64,000 nt of DNA, from positions 62,001 through 126,000 of the forward strand of contig NZ_JOEK01000002.1 in assembly GCF_000719135.1 (NCBI RefSeq). Reading direction: 5' to 3'. This stretch comes from Streptomyces avicenniae. Its GTDB lineage: Bacteria; Actinomycetota; Actinomycetes; Streptomycetales; Streptomycetaceae. How positions within the stretch are numbered: the stretch's first letter is position 1; each line of letters begins with the position of its first letter. Positions 1 through 8,139 of this stretch are shown piece by piece. The position numbers and the translations under genes are program-made. Under the pieces are notes generated by a model. That model searched no databases, was not told where the DNA came from, and saw only the letters and a list, made by a program, of their open reading frames with translations.

Positions 1-311
1 AGGGTGACGTCGATCCCGGCGGCGGCCAGGTCCTCGGCGAAGTCCTCCGGGGAAATCTCCATGCCGATCCCGTCGAGGAAGCTGAGCGAGACCGTGCCGT
101 CGTTCTCCGTCTCGATGGCGTACGCGGCCGGGGCCGTGCCGCCGGGGAAGAGGAGGACGCCGCCCGTGACGGCCGCCACGGCGGTGGCGCAGGCGGCCAG
201 GCGCACGGGCAGGCGTCGCGTACGGCGCACGGGTGCCGGGTCCTCGGCGGCGGCGAGGTGGACCTCGCGCTGGAGTTCGGCCAGCAGGCGGTCCTCGAAC
301 GTGGCGGTCAT
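1..311 (-). CDS. Membrane-anchored protein following an ECF sigma factor, 3' end outside window
   Basis: The 103 visible residues begin MTATFEDRLLAELQREV and contain one hydrophobic segment (about residues 37-57) after a basic stretch, so this is probably a single-pass membrane protein with an external C-terminal part. The start codon overlaps the stop of the sigma-factor gene in an ATGA arrangement, so the two are translationally coupled. Membrane proteins in this position are usually anti-sigma factors or sigma-linked proteins of the CU044_5270 type. The opening sequence resembles the latter, but that is from memory. No zinc-binding HxxxCxxC anti-sigma motif is visible. The gene runs off the left edge, so its length and C-terminal domain are unknown. 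Confidence 0.75.
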   Translation of the reverse strand, partial: MTATFEDRLLAELQREVHLAAAEDPAPVRRTRRLPVRLAACATAVAAVTGGVLLFPGGTAPAAYAIETENDGTVSLSFLDGIGMEISPEDFAEDLAAAGIDVT

Positions 312-916
312 ACGGTGCTCCTGGGGGTGACGGCGGAGGTGGCGCTCCGGCGAGGTGGCGAGGCGGGCTCCCGCGTGAGAGCGGTGAGGGACTTGCGGGC
401 GCGGTGGAGGCGGACCCGCGCGGTGACCGGGCGGAGCCCCAAGGCGCGCGCGGCCTCCGTGACGGTGAGCTGGTCCACGGCGACGAGTTCGAGGACGGCC
501 CGTTCCCCCTCGGGCAGTTCCGCCATCGCGAGGAGGGCGCGGCGGCCCTCGTTCTCGGCGACGAGCCGTTCCTCCAGGCGCGCGATGTCGTCCGGCTCCA
601 GCAGCCTGCGTCCGGCGATACGGGTGCCGAGGGACTTCTCCCTGGCGGCACGCCGGTGTTCGGCCGAGACGGTGTTGCGCGCGATGCCGTACAGCCACGC
701 GGTCTCGCTGCCGCGCGCGGCGTCGTACGTCTGCGCCGAGTCGATGACGGCGAGGAAGACCTCGGCCGTCAGGTCGGCGACGGTGTGCGGATCGTCCACG
801 CGGCGGGCCAGGAAGCGCGTCACCGCTTCGACGTGCCGCCGGTAGAACTCCTCGAACAGCGCCGGGTCACGAGCCACGGCGGCCGGACCGCCGCGGCTCG
901 TGCTGGGTATCTTCAC
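308..916 (-). CDS. ECF-type RNA polymerase sigma factor
   Basis: A 202-residue sigma-70 family protein of extracytoplasmic-function size. Region 2 spans roughly residues 20-90 (FEEFYRRHVEAVTRFLARR, then TAEVFLAVID and TAWLYGIARN). Region 4 spans about 125-180 (LPEGERAVLELVAVDQLTVTEAA followed by a helix-turn-helix ending VRLHRARKSL). It should direct RNA polymerase to a small regulon, probably including its own promoter. The GTG start has GGGAG about ten bases upstream. Its stop overlaps the start of the downstream membrane protein, which is the likely modulator. The C-terminal tail of about 20 residues is basic and proline-rich, as often seen in Streptomyces. Confidence 0.88.
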   Translation of the reverse strand: MKIPSTSRGGPAAVARDPALFEEFYRRHVEAVTRFLARRVDDPHTVADLTAEVFLAVIDSAQTYDAARGSETAWLYGIARNTVSAEHRRAAREKSLGTRIAGRRLLEPDDIARLEERLVAENEGRRALLAMAELPEGERAVLELVAVDQLTVTEAARALGLRPVTARVRLHRARKSLTALTREPASPPRRSATSAVTPRSTV

Positions 917-989
917 GCGGGGGACTCCCGTCCTCGTCCTGCTGACACACGTACTTGGCAGGAGGGCGGGAGAACGTTACGCCCGCAGG

Positions 990-2075
990 TCAGGTGGGCC
1001 AGTAGAGCGACTCGGCGCGCGCCCAGTCCACGGTGAGGGGCCCGTCGCCGTGGTGCAGCACCTCGACGCGGATGCGGCCCTTGTCGGTGGAGGAGATGAA
1101 GCCGGTCCACGCGTAGGTGAAGTGGCCGTCGCCGCCGTCGTGCACCGGCGAGTTGATCGGCATGCTGCCGGTGCGCTCGTACTTCCCGTCCGCGTCGGCG
1201 CGGTACTCGGCCAGCCGGATCTGGAACTCCTGGCCGCGCTCCAGGCCGACCACGCGGACGCCGACCGACGCCGTGTAGCGGCAGGAGCCGAACAGGATCG
1301 AGGGCTCGGCCTCCTTGTCCACCCACTTCTTGCCGTCGTGCTTCCGGTTGAACTGGAGCGTCGTCCAGGTCCCGGGCGGAACGGTCCTGACGTAGTCGGT
1401 GGTGCCGTAGACGGACCACTCGGGCATCTCGTCCTCCTCGGCGGGCGCGCCGGGGCTCCACCCGGCGTCGTGCTTCAGACGTTCGGCCACCCGCGCCCGG
1501 ACGTCCTTCATGGTGATGCCGGGGCCGCGGGGGTCGATCTTGCCCGGCTGCCACTCCAGGTGGCCGATCACGCTCGTGTCGCCGTCCTTGCCCCAGCCGT
1601 GCGCGCGGCACAAAGCGGCGCTCGCCCGGACGGTCGCCTCGACCTGGGCGGCGGGCCACGGGTCCTTGTTGTCGCCGAGGTTCACGCACTCGAAGCCGTA
1701 GAAGTGCGTGTTGCCGTCCGCGTCGGTCTGGTTGTCGGCGGGGAGTGCCTTCTCGGCGATGACGGCGTCCAGGACGTCCCGGTCGCCCGCCCCCGCGTGG
1801 TTGGCTCGGCCGTGGCCGACGAGGTAGACCGTGCCGTCCTTGGCGATCACCCCGTGGCACAGCGGCCCGGGGAGGTCGGACCTTCCCCCGTAGCAGAGGT
1901 CAACACTTCCGGCGGTGCCGGTGGTGACGGTGTGGTGCACCATCACGCCGTGCACGGGACCCCAGGACCCCACGCCGTTTCGATTGTTCGTTCGCCAATT
2001 CTTGTGTTCGACGACTTTTACTCCCTCGTCCTTGAGGGCCTTGAGGAGTTTGTCGGCGGAAAGCGGAGAGGCCAT
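990..2075 (-). CDS. N-acetylmuramoyl-L-alanine amidase (Amidase_2/PGRP fold)
   Basis: A 361-residue protein predicted to cut the bond between N-acetylmuramic acid and L-alanine of peptidoglycan. Residues about 40-195 form the Amidase_2 zinc domain: VMVHHT supplies the first histidine (47/48), IGHLEWQPGKIDP supplies His172 and Asp181, and FYGFECVNLGD is the central strand. The remaining 150 residues form a beta-rich C-terminal domain of the kind found in actinobacterial and phage endolysins. The ATG at 2075 was chosen over a longer reading because GGGGGA lies about eight bases upstream. No signal peptide is visible, so release may need lysis or another route, and a phage origin is possible but unproven. 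Confidence 0.85.
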   Translation of the reverse strand: MASPLSADKLLKALKDEGVKVVEHKNWRTNNRNGVGSWGPVHGVMVHHTVTTGTAGSVDLCYGGRSDLPGPLCHGVIAKDGTVYLVGHGRANHAGAGDRDVLDAVIAEKALPADNQTDADGNTHFYGFECVNLGDNKDPWPAAQVEATVRASAALCRAHGWGKDGDTSVIGHLEWQPGKIDPRGPGITMKDVRARVAERLKHDAGWSPGAPAEEDEMPEWSVYGTTDYVRTVPPGTWTTLQFNRKHDGKKWVDKEAEPSILFGSCRYTASVGVRVVGLERGQEFQIRLAEYRADADGKYERTGSMPINSPVHDGGDGHFTYAWTGFISSTDKGRIRVEVLHHGDGPLTVDWARAESLYWPT

Positions 2076-2415
2076 GTCGCGAAATCCCCCGATCGTCAGG
2101 TGCGTGCCGCCGTAAGAGATGTACGGGGTGGCGCGCCGACGTGCAAGGCCGCCGGTCCGGCGCCCCCTACGATGATTGTCCAATCAACCGTTCTTTCCCG
2201 GTAGTTGGCACCGGGAACGGGAATGTGAAAATGCCTGGGGCGGCCGGTGAATTCAACACGGCGCCGCCACACGGGATTTCGCGGCGCCGCGGCATCGGCT
2301 ATTCGCCGGGCGTTCGGCGGGGCGTCGCCCGGCCTACCCGGGCGGCACACGGACGGCGTCCAGAGTCGTCGGCGCGACGGTAAGTCACCCGCACGTGCGA
2401 AGAGAGGAACCACCC

Positions 2416-3351
2416 ATGGCTGTGACACGACGGGGCGTACTCGGAGCGACGGGCGCGGCGGCCGGGCTGCTGGCGATGGCGGGCACGGCGGACGCGTCCG
2501 GCCCGCGCGCCGGTGAGGGCGCCGGGCGCCGCCCGCTCATCGGCGAGGCGCCGGGCGACCACCTGCACGTCATGTCGTACAACATCCGCTACGACGCCAA
2601 CGCCGCTCCGGGAAGCCCGGACTCGTGGACGGACCGCCGCCCGGTGCTGGCCGAGTTCCTGAACCGGGAGCGGCCGACCGTGCTGGGCGTGCAGGAGGCG
2701 CTGTACCACCAGGTGAAGCAGGTCGCGGCCGATCTCCCCGACCGGACCGACTGGATCGGCCTGGGCCGCGAGGGCGGCGGCCGGGGCGAGTACATGGCGG
2801 TCTACTACGACACGCGCCGCCTGGAACCGCTCGACTACGACCACTTCTGGCTGTCGGACACGCCGAACGTGATCGGTTCGGCGTCCTGGGGCAACTCGGT
2901 CGTACGGATGGTGACCTGGGTGCGCTTCCGCGATCTGCGGACGGACCGTCAGTTCATCCACGTCAACACCCACTTCGACCACCAGTCCGAGAACGCGCGG
3001 CAGCGCTCCGCCGCGCTCGTCCGCGACCGGATCGGCGGCTTCGACCCCGCCCTGCCCGTCGTGCTGACCGGCGACTTCAACACCCCGGCGGAGACGTCGG
3101 AGTCCTACCGCGTGCTCGTCACGGACGGCGGGCTGCGGGACGGCTGGACGGCGGCCGAGCGGCGGCTCACCCCGCAGTGGGGCACGTTCCCCAACTACCG
3201 CGACCCGGTGGAGGGCGGCGACCGGATCGACTGGCTCCTCGTCAACGACCGCGTGCGGGTGCGGCGCGCGGCGATCAACCCGTACCGTTCGCGCGCGGGG
3301 CGCCAGCCGTCCGACCACGCGCCGGTCCACGCGCTCGTCCGCCTGGTCTGA
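2416..3351 (+). CDS. Tat-exported endonuclease/exonuclease/phosphatase-fold hydrolase
   Basis: A 311-residue protein. The N-terminus has a twin-arginine signal (TRRGVLGATGAAAG, cleavage after about residue 30). The mature part has the DNase I-like EEP signature set: VMSYNIRYD near the start, VLGVQEA for the metal-binding glutamate, VVLTGDFNTPAE, RIDWLLVN and the terminal SDHAPVHA. Relatives include exported phosphodiesterases, sphingomyelinases and nucleases, so the substrate is open. The ATG at 2416 follows AGAGGAA at a normal distance and places the RR motif correctly. It is a single-gene unit facing a convergent gene across a hairpin terminator. Confidence 0.85.
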   Translation: MAVTRRGVLGATGAAAGLLAMAGTADASGPRAGEGAGRRPLIGEAPGDHLHVMSYNIRYDANAAPGSPDSWTDRRPVLAEFLNRERPTVLGVQEALYHQVKQVAADLPDRTDWIGLGREGGGRGEYMAVYYDTRRLEPLDYDHFWLSDTPNVIGSASWGNSVVRMVTWVRFRDLRTDRQFIHVNTHFDHQSENARQRSAALVRDRIGGFDPALPVVLTGDFNTPAETSESYRVLVTDGGLRDGWTAAERRLTPQWGTFPNYRDPVEGGDRIDWLLVNDRVRVRRAAINPYRSRAGRQPSDHAPVHALVRLV

Positions 3352-3562
3352 GCGGGGCTGCGGGCGGCCCGGCGGGGCGTGCGTTCCCTCGAACGAGGGG
3401 TTCGCGGAAGAAAAATGTTGTCTTCGGCCTCCTTCGGGTAAGCGCATGGATACCCCCCACGGACCCCGGGCGGGCCGCCGGATCTTCGATCCCCCCCACC
3501 GGCGGACGCGCCCCGGTCCCGGTCCTCGCCTCGCGGCGGGCCCCGGGACCCCACGGGTTCCC

Positions 3563-3590
3563 CGCCCGGCGGCCCCACGGCCGCCGGGCG
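3563..3590. terminator. Bidirectional hairpin terminator
   Basis: A perfect 12-bp stem (CGCCCGGCGGCC and its complement) with a CCAC loop sits between two convergent genes. It has no T-run, which is usual for high-GC actinomycete terminators. Confidence 0.6.
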
Positions 3591-3623
3591 TCGTGCGTCG
3601 TGCGTGTCAGGCGGCGCGGCACG

Positions 3624-4318
3624 TCAGAGGTCCAGCCCCCACAGCACCCCGCGTCCGTCCGCCGCGGCGCGGCGCGCGAGGTCACGGAGCACGGCGAGCG
3701 GCGGCGGGCGGCCGTCCAGTGCCTCGGCCAGCAACCAGGACTCGTCGGGGTCGAGCCAGCCGTGGATGCCCTCGAAGCCGTCGGGACCTGCCCGCCGCCA
3801 GGCGTCGCCCCGGTTCTCCAGCCACCCGAGGAGCGTCCTGACGTCCTCGTCGTCCACCGACCGCTCGTGCGGCCCGGTGGGGAGGGCGAGGGTTCCGGGG
3901 AGGGCGGCGTTCCCCATGAACACGCCGCCGCTCAGGCAGGTTTGTACGACCAGCGTCCGGAAGAGGGCGCACAGGTCCGACCAGACGTCGTGGTCGCGGG
4001 GCAGTGTCCACCGGTCGGCGGGCTCCCCTCGCGAGGCCGGGGCGGGTCCCCGGCGTTTCGGGCGGGGGCGGGCCGGGGGATCAGCGCGGCGGGCAGCTCG
4101 GCCGCGAGGTCGGGGGCGGCCATCAGACCGGCGGTCGCCTCCCGCAGCCAGGGTGTGAAGCGCGGCACGGGCCGCGACCGCGCCCCGTCCCCGTCGTTCC
4201 AGACCGCCTCCACCCACGGCTCGGCCTCCCCCGCCGCGTGCAGCCGACGCATGGCAGGGACGACGTCCCGCCGGAACCGGCGGTGGTCGAAGAGGTAGGC
4301 GACCGCATCGACGATCAT
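3624..4318 (-). pseudogene. Hypothetical gene interrupted by a frameshift
   Basis: The N-terminal part starts at the ATG at 4318 (MIVDAVAYLFDHRRFRRDVV) and reads well to about 4080. The C-terminal part reads well from about 4040 to the stop at 3624 (ADRWTLPRDHDVWSDLCALF to LWGLDL) but in another frame. Neither half has a sensible continuation in its own frame, and together they would make a protein of about 230 residues. The switch falls in G/C-run sequence between about 4010 and 4085, so either a sequencing indel or a real frameshift is possible. I do not recognise the family. The 5' end lies 43 bases downstream of the epimerase-like gene on the same strand. Confidence 0.6.
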
Positions 4319-4361
4319 CTCCCCGGCTCCCCCGCTCCCCGGCCGGGACGGGCCCGCGCGC

Positions 4362-5351
4362 TCACGCCGCCGGGGCGGCGCCCGCCTGCCTGGCGAGCCA
4401 GTCACCGTACCAGGCCACCGTCGCGTCGATCGTGTCGGCGAGCGGCGTCGCGCGCACGCCGAACGCCTCCTCGAAGGCGGAGGAGTCGAGGATCTGCGGC
4501 TCGGTGTGCTGGTAGAACATCTCGGCGTACTCGGCCATGAACACCTCGTCGAACGGGCCCACCGGGCGCGGCTCCGACAGCACCGCGACGGTGAGCGGGC
4601 GTCCGACGCGCGCCTCGATCAGCGCGAGGACCTCGCGGGTCGTCAGGGCGGGGGCGGTCGGCAGGTGCCAGACGCGGCCGTCGCCGTCCGGCCGCTCGCC
4701 GAGCGTGGCGAGGCCGGTGGCGACGTCGCCGATGGCCGTGTAGCTGTGCGGCAGGTCGATGTCGCCTATGCCCATGACCTCGCCGCCGGTCAGCGCGGCC
4801 GGGAAGACGGCCCCGCCGAGGGTGGAGGTGAGGACGCCCGGCCCGACGAAGTCCGCGGCCCTGCCCATCACCGTCCTGACGTCGCCCGCGCGGTGCGCGG
4901 CGAGGTAGGCGGTGTCCAGGTCGGCACGCATCCGGCCCTTGCGCGAGGTCGCGCGCCAGGGGGTGTCCTCGGTCATGGGCTCCCCGCCGGTCTCGCCGTA
5001 CGGGTAGAGCGTGTCGAGCACGACGAGGCGCGCGCCGGTCGCGGCGACGGCGGGCAGCAGCGCGCGCTGGATGGCGGGCAGGACGGTGGTCTGGAGGTGG
5101 TAGGGCGCGTTGGCGCAGTGGTGGACGACCGCCGCGCCCTCGACGGCGGCGCGGGCCCCGTCCGCCGAGGTGAGGTCGGCGGCGGCACGGGTGACGCCGG
5201 GCAGCGCGGGGCCGGTGCCGGAACGGTTCACCAGCCGCACGGCGTGGCCCCTGCGGGCGAGTTCGACGGCGAGCGCGGTCCCGGCGGGCCCGGCGCCGAG
5301 GACGGCGTGGAGCGTGCCTCGGGCGGCGGCGCGGGCGGTGGGAACGGTCAT
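4362..5351 (-). CDS. NAD-dependent epimerase/dehydratase-like protein
   Basis: A 329-residue Rossmann-fold protein. AVLGAGPAGTALAVELARRG at the N-terminus is a dinucleotide-binding GxGxxG turn. VVHHCANAPY and VVLDTLYPYGETGG resemble the substrate-side loops of extended short-chain dehydrogenases, with the Tyr of YPYGETG a possible remnant of the usual YxxxK. GRAADFVGPG and the C-terminal half fit the NmrA/epimerase group. The substrate is unknown. The ATG at 5351 follows AAGGGGTG, and a perfect 15-bp palindrome lies about 70 bases upstream, suggesting repressor control. Confidence 0.8.
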   Translation of the reverse strand: MTVPTARAAARGTLHAVLGAGPAGTALAVELARRGHAVRLVNRSGTGPALPGVTRAAADLTSADGARAAVEGAAVVHHCANAPYHLQTTVLPAIQRALLPAVAATGARLVVLDTLYPYGETGGEPMTEDTPWRATSRKGRMRADLDTAYLAAHRAGDVRTVMGRAADFVGPGVLTSTLGGAVFPAALTGGEVMGIGDIDLPHSYTAIGDVATGLATLGERPDGDGRVWHLPTAPALTTREVLALIEARVGRPLTVAVLSEPRPVGPFDEVFMAEYAEMFYQHTEPQILDSSAFEEAFGVRATPLADTIDATVAWYGDWLARQAGAAPAA

Positions 5352-5417
5352 GGTGCACCCCTTCACGAACGGATCGGCGCGGCCCCGTGCCGCGCGGCGG
5401 GATAGCCGCTCGCTTCT

Positions 5418-5432
5418 GTTAGAGACTCTAAC
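5418..5432. promoter_or_regulatory. Palindromic operator upstream of the epimerase-like gene
   Basis: GTTAGAGACTCTAAC is a perfect 15-bp inverted repeat around a central A, in an AT-rich patch of otherwise GC-rich DNA, 67-81 bases upstream of the epimerase start. It resembles a TetR/MarR-type half-site pair, but no regulator gene is divergent from it. Confidence 0.5.
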
Positions 5433-5648
5433 TTCAGAGATCGGCGATCGCAAGAGCGATGACTGCTTGGCGTCGCTCCGCCGCGAGGCGACAACCGGGC
5501 GGAGGTGCGAGGGAGGCGGCTAGGGTGCGGACGAGGAGAGGGGGGCAACGACCGTGCGGTACACCCACGTTCCGGCCTGCCGCTGGCGGCGGACAGGCGC
5601 CGGGTACGGGGCTGCCGGTTCGCCTGCCGCGAGCGGGACGGCGGAGCG

Positions 5649-5800
5649 GGCGAAGGTAAAATTGAGCAAAATCGCACCCGCACCCCGCTAAACCCGCAGG
5701 TCACTTACTCTGCTCCCCGCACACGCGAAGGTGTTCCCGACCACGGCTACGCCGCCGCAGTTGCTGCCACCTACTTCCCCGCACACGCAGGGTCGCCGAG
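5649..5800 (+). CRISPR. Degenerate type I-E CRISPR mini-array with leader
   Basis: A 61-base leader (5649-5709) is followed by a 29-base repeat at 5710-5738 (CTGCTCCCCG...TGTTCCC). After a spacer of about 33 bases comes a decayed second copy around 5772-5800 that keeps CCCCGCACACGC. The leader matches that of the array at 8625-8835 at both ends: GGCGAAGGTAAAAT plus GAGCAAA at the far end, and AACCCGCAGGTCACTT next to the repeat. The stem of the first repeat is broken (GCGAAGG where GCGGGGG is expected), so the unit is probably inactive. No cas gene is in the window. The rest of 5352-5809 contains no gene that I can support. Confidence 0.75.
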
Positions 5801-5809
5801 ACACGGCCG

Positions 5810-6340
5810 ATGGCCTGGAAGGGGAAGCCGGTGGAGGGCCTGATTGCCGTGGACGGTCGGGGGCGCATGGTGCCCGGCGACCGGGTGGCCCTGGCGCGGC
5901 ACGTGGCCCGGCTGCTCGACGGTTCGCCGAGCGCTCGCGACCTCCGGCAGGCGGGCGTGGGCGCGCTCGTGCTCGGCGAGTTCGAGCGGGCCGCGGAACT
6001 ACTGCGGCGGGCGCTGGAACTCGCGGACGCGCGCGAAGTGGTCGCGGCGCACGTCAACCTCGGCGACCTGCATCGCTATCAGGGCGACACGGACACGGCG
6101 GAGCCGCACTACCAGGAGGCCCTGCGGCTCGCGCACGCCGGGCAGCCGGGGCTCGTCCACTTCTGCCTGCAACACCTGGGCAAGCAGCGGACCGACCAGG
6201 GCAGAACGCCGGAGGCCGTCGCCTTCCTGCGGGAGGCGCTGCGGCTGCGCCGCGCACTGGGCGACCCGGCGCTCGTCGCGGCGACCGAGGACGCGCTGCG
6301 ACTGGCCGAGGCGCGCCGGGTCAGACGGCCCGGGGCCTGA
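5810..6340 (+). CDS. Tetratricopeptide-repeat protein
   Basis: A 176-residue all-helical protein with three to four TPR units from about residue 50 onward: LGEFERAAELLRRALEL, then YQGDTDTAEPHYQEALRLAH, then DQGRTPEAVAFLREALRLRR. The first 45 residues (KPVEGLIAVDGRGRMVPGDR) do not belong to a repeat. TPR proteins make protein-protein contacts, and no catalytic domain is visible. The gene begins ten bases after the decayed CRISPR repeat, and its last 20 bases overlap the end of the convergent TetR gene. The start codon is the least certain point because no strong Shine-Dalgarno sequence precedes it. Confidence 0.7.
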   Translation: MAWKGKPVEGLIAVDGRGRMVPGDRVALARHVARLLDGSPSARDLRQAGVGALVLGEFERAAELLRRALELADAREVVAAHVNLGDLHRYQGDTDTAEPHYQEALRLAHAGQPGLVHFCLQHLGKQRTDQGRTPEAVAFLREALRLRRALGDPALVAATEDALRLAEARRVRRPGA

Positions 6341-6896
6341 GCCCGTCCATCAGCAGGTCGAGCAGCCGCCCCGCCTGGGCCCGGCCGCCCGGGGCCGCCG
6401 CGAGGCCGACGCCGCTGACCCCGACGAGCAGATCGACCGGGTCCACGTCGCCGCGCACCACCCCCGCCTCCGCCCCGGCGGCGAGCAGGGCGGTGACCGC
6501 CTCGTCGAGCCGTGCGCGGCTGGTGGCGTACGGGTCGCCGCCGGACGCGATCACCGCGCGCAGGGCGTCGGCCATGCCCTGCTTGGTCGTCATGTAGTCG
6601 ATGAACTGGTCCATCCACACGCGCAGGGCGCGGTCGGGCGGGAGTTCGGCGAGCAGGCCGGGGACGGCGTCGCACAGGCGGGCGAGTTCGTTGCGGTAGG
6701 CCGCCTCGATCAGGGCCTCGCGGGTCGGGAAGTGGCGGTAGAGCGTGCCGATGCCGACGCCCGCCTCGCGCGCGATGGCGTCGAGCGTCACCTCGGGCCC
6801 CTGCTCGGAGAAGGCACGGACGGCGCACTCCAGGAGGCGGGCGCGGTTGCGCTGGGCGTCGGCCCGCATCGGGCGGGCGGCATCTGGGGACGGCAC
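6321..6896 (-). CDS. TetR-family repressor
   Basis: A 191-residue TetR regulator. Residues about 15-60 form the DNA-binding domain (RLLECAVRAFSEQG, then LDAIAREAGVGIGTLYRHFPTREALIEAAY). The C-terminal helical ligand/dimer domain carries no feature that identifies the inducer. It is divergent from a short-chain dehydrogenase, and two copies of the same 19-bp operator lie in the shared promoter region. The simplest reading is that it represses itself and the dehydrogenase until a ligand, perhaps the enzyme's substrate, binds. Its 3' end overlaps the convergent TPR gene by 20 bases. Confidence 0.88.
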   Translation of the reverse strand: MPSPDAARPMRADAQRNRARLLECAVRAFSEQGPEVTLDAIAREAGVGIGTLYRHFPTREALIEAAYRNELARLCDAVPGLLAELPPDRALRVWMDQFIDYMTTKQGMADALRAVIASGGDPYATSRARLDEAVTALLAAGAEAGVVRGDVDPVDLLVGVSGVGLAAAPGGRAQAGRLLDLLMDGLRPRAV

Positions 6897-6919
6897 GTCA
6901 CTCCTCGGGCGGCTTGCTT

Positions 6920-6973
6920 AACGGAGCCTCCTCCGGTTACCGTCGGGAAGCGATAACGGAGGCGCCTCCGGTT
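6920..6973. promoter_or_regulatory. Two matched TetR operators in the divergent promoter
   Basis: Two 19-bp sites share the pattern AACGGAG-N5-CTCCGGTT: 6920-6938 and 6955-6973. The second contains the perfect 14-bp palindrome CGGAGGCGCCTCCG. They lie 35 bp apart, upstream of both the TetR gene and the dehydrogenase. Confidence 0.8.
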
Positions 6974-7049
6974 CGTACGGGTTCCATCGTACCGGCCGGT
7001 CCAGAACAGCGCGCCGCCCCGTACCGAGCGATCCGGAAGGACCCGCAGC

Positions 7050-7988
7050 GTGTCCACCCTTCTCACCACCCCCTTCTCCGCCACGTCCACCGCCGACGAG
7101 GTGCTGGCGGGCGTCGAGCTGACCGGCCGCCGCGCCGTCGTCACCGGCGGCGCCTCCGGCATCGGCGTCGAGACCGCCCGCGCCCTGGCGGCGGCGGGCG
7201 CCACCGTGACCCTCGCCGTCCGCGACACGGCGGCGGGCGAGCGGACGGCCGAGGCCATCCGCACGGCCACCGGCAGGCAGGACGTGACGGTCGCCCCTCT
7301 CGACCTGGCCGACCAGGCGTCCGTCACCGCGTTCACCTCCGCCTGGGAGGGGCCGCTCCACATCCTCGTCAACAACGCGGGCGTCATGGCCTCGCCCGAG
7401 GCCAGGACCCCGCAGGGCTGGGAACTCCAGTTCGCCACCAACCACTTGGGCCACTTCGCCCTGACGACCGGCCTGCACCGGGCGCTCGCCGCGGCCGGGG
7501 GCGCCCGCGTGGTGTCCCTCAGTTCGAGCGCGCACCTGATGTCGGCCGTCGTCTTCGACGACATCCACTTCCGCGAGCGCGCGTACGAGCCGTGGGCGGC
7601 GTACGGCCAGTCGAAGACGGCCAACGTCCTGTTCGCCGTCGAGGCCGCCACGCGGTGGGCGGACGACGGCGTCCTCGTCAACGCCGTGATGCCCGGCGGC
7701 ATCAGGACCCGGCTCCAGCGGCACGTGGACATGGCGGCCCTTGAGGCGATGACGGCCCAGCTCACCGACGACGTGCCCGCGTGGAAGACACCCGAGCAGG
7801 GCGCGGCCACGTCCGTGCTGCTCGCGGCGTCGCCGCTGCTCGACGGTGTCGCGGGGCGCTACTTCGAGGACTGCAACGAGGCCGCGTCGGCCCGGCCCGG
7901 CGCCATCCGCGGCGTCGCCGCCCACGCCCTCGACCGGGACGCCGCGTCCCGGCTGTGGCAGGTCTCGGTGGACACGCTCGCCGCGTAA
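7050..7988 (+). CDS. Short-chain dehydrogenase/reductase
   Basis: A 312-residue classical-type SDR. VVTGGASGIGVETARALAAAG is the cofactor-binding TGxxxGxG region, LVNNAGVMAS the structural NNAG motif, VVSLSSSAH holds the catalytic serine, and YGQSKTANVLF is the YxxxK active site. The length and overall pattern match the retinol dehydrogenase/oxidoreductase group acting on lipophilic alcohols or ketones. The GTG start follows GGAAGGA. It is controlled by the divergent TetR repressor through the paired operators. Confidence 0.85.
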   Translation: MSTLLTTPFSATSTADEVLAGVELTGRRAVVTGGASGIGVETARALAAAGATVTLAVRDTAAGERTAEAIRTATGRQDVTVAPLDLADQASVTAFTSAWEGPLHILVNNAGVMASPEARTPQGWELQFATNHLGHFALTTGLHRALAAAGGARVVSLSSSAHLMSAVVFDDIHFRERAYEPWAAYGQSKTANVLFAVEAATRWADDGVLVNAVMPGGIRTRLQRHVDMAALEAMTAQLTDDVPAWKTPEQGAATSVLLAASPLLDGVAGRYFEDCNEAASARPGAIRGVAAHALDRDAASRLWQVSVDTLAA

Positions 7989-8139
7989 GTCCCTTCCGCC
8001 ACCGGGCCGTCAGGCTTCGTGAGTGGGCGGGTAACGTTACGTGCGGAAGCTGTGACGGAACCTGCCGCGGCCTGGTTCGCCGGGGCGCGGAGCGGGACGC
8101 TGAAGGCGCCCGGTGATCCGCGCGAACGAGGGGGACGGA

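Noticed and set aside
975..1000. CCCGCAGGTCA resembles the repeat-proximal end of the CRISPR leader
   Set aside because: It spans the stop codon of the amidase gene, and no CRISPR repeat is adjacent.
990..2075. Amidase as evidence of a prophage
   Set aside because: No other phage gene, integrase or attachment site lies nearby, so it is kept as a chromosomal amidase of possibly phage origin.
5459..5659. Open frame between the epimerase-like gene and the CRISPR relic
   Set aside because: Arg/Gly-rich translation with no domain or conserved pattern, and no good ribosome site. Typical of a non-coding frame in GC-rich DNA.
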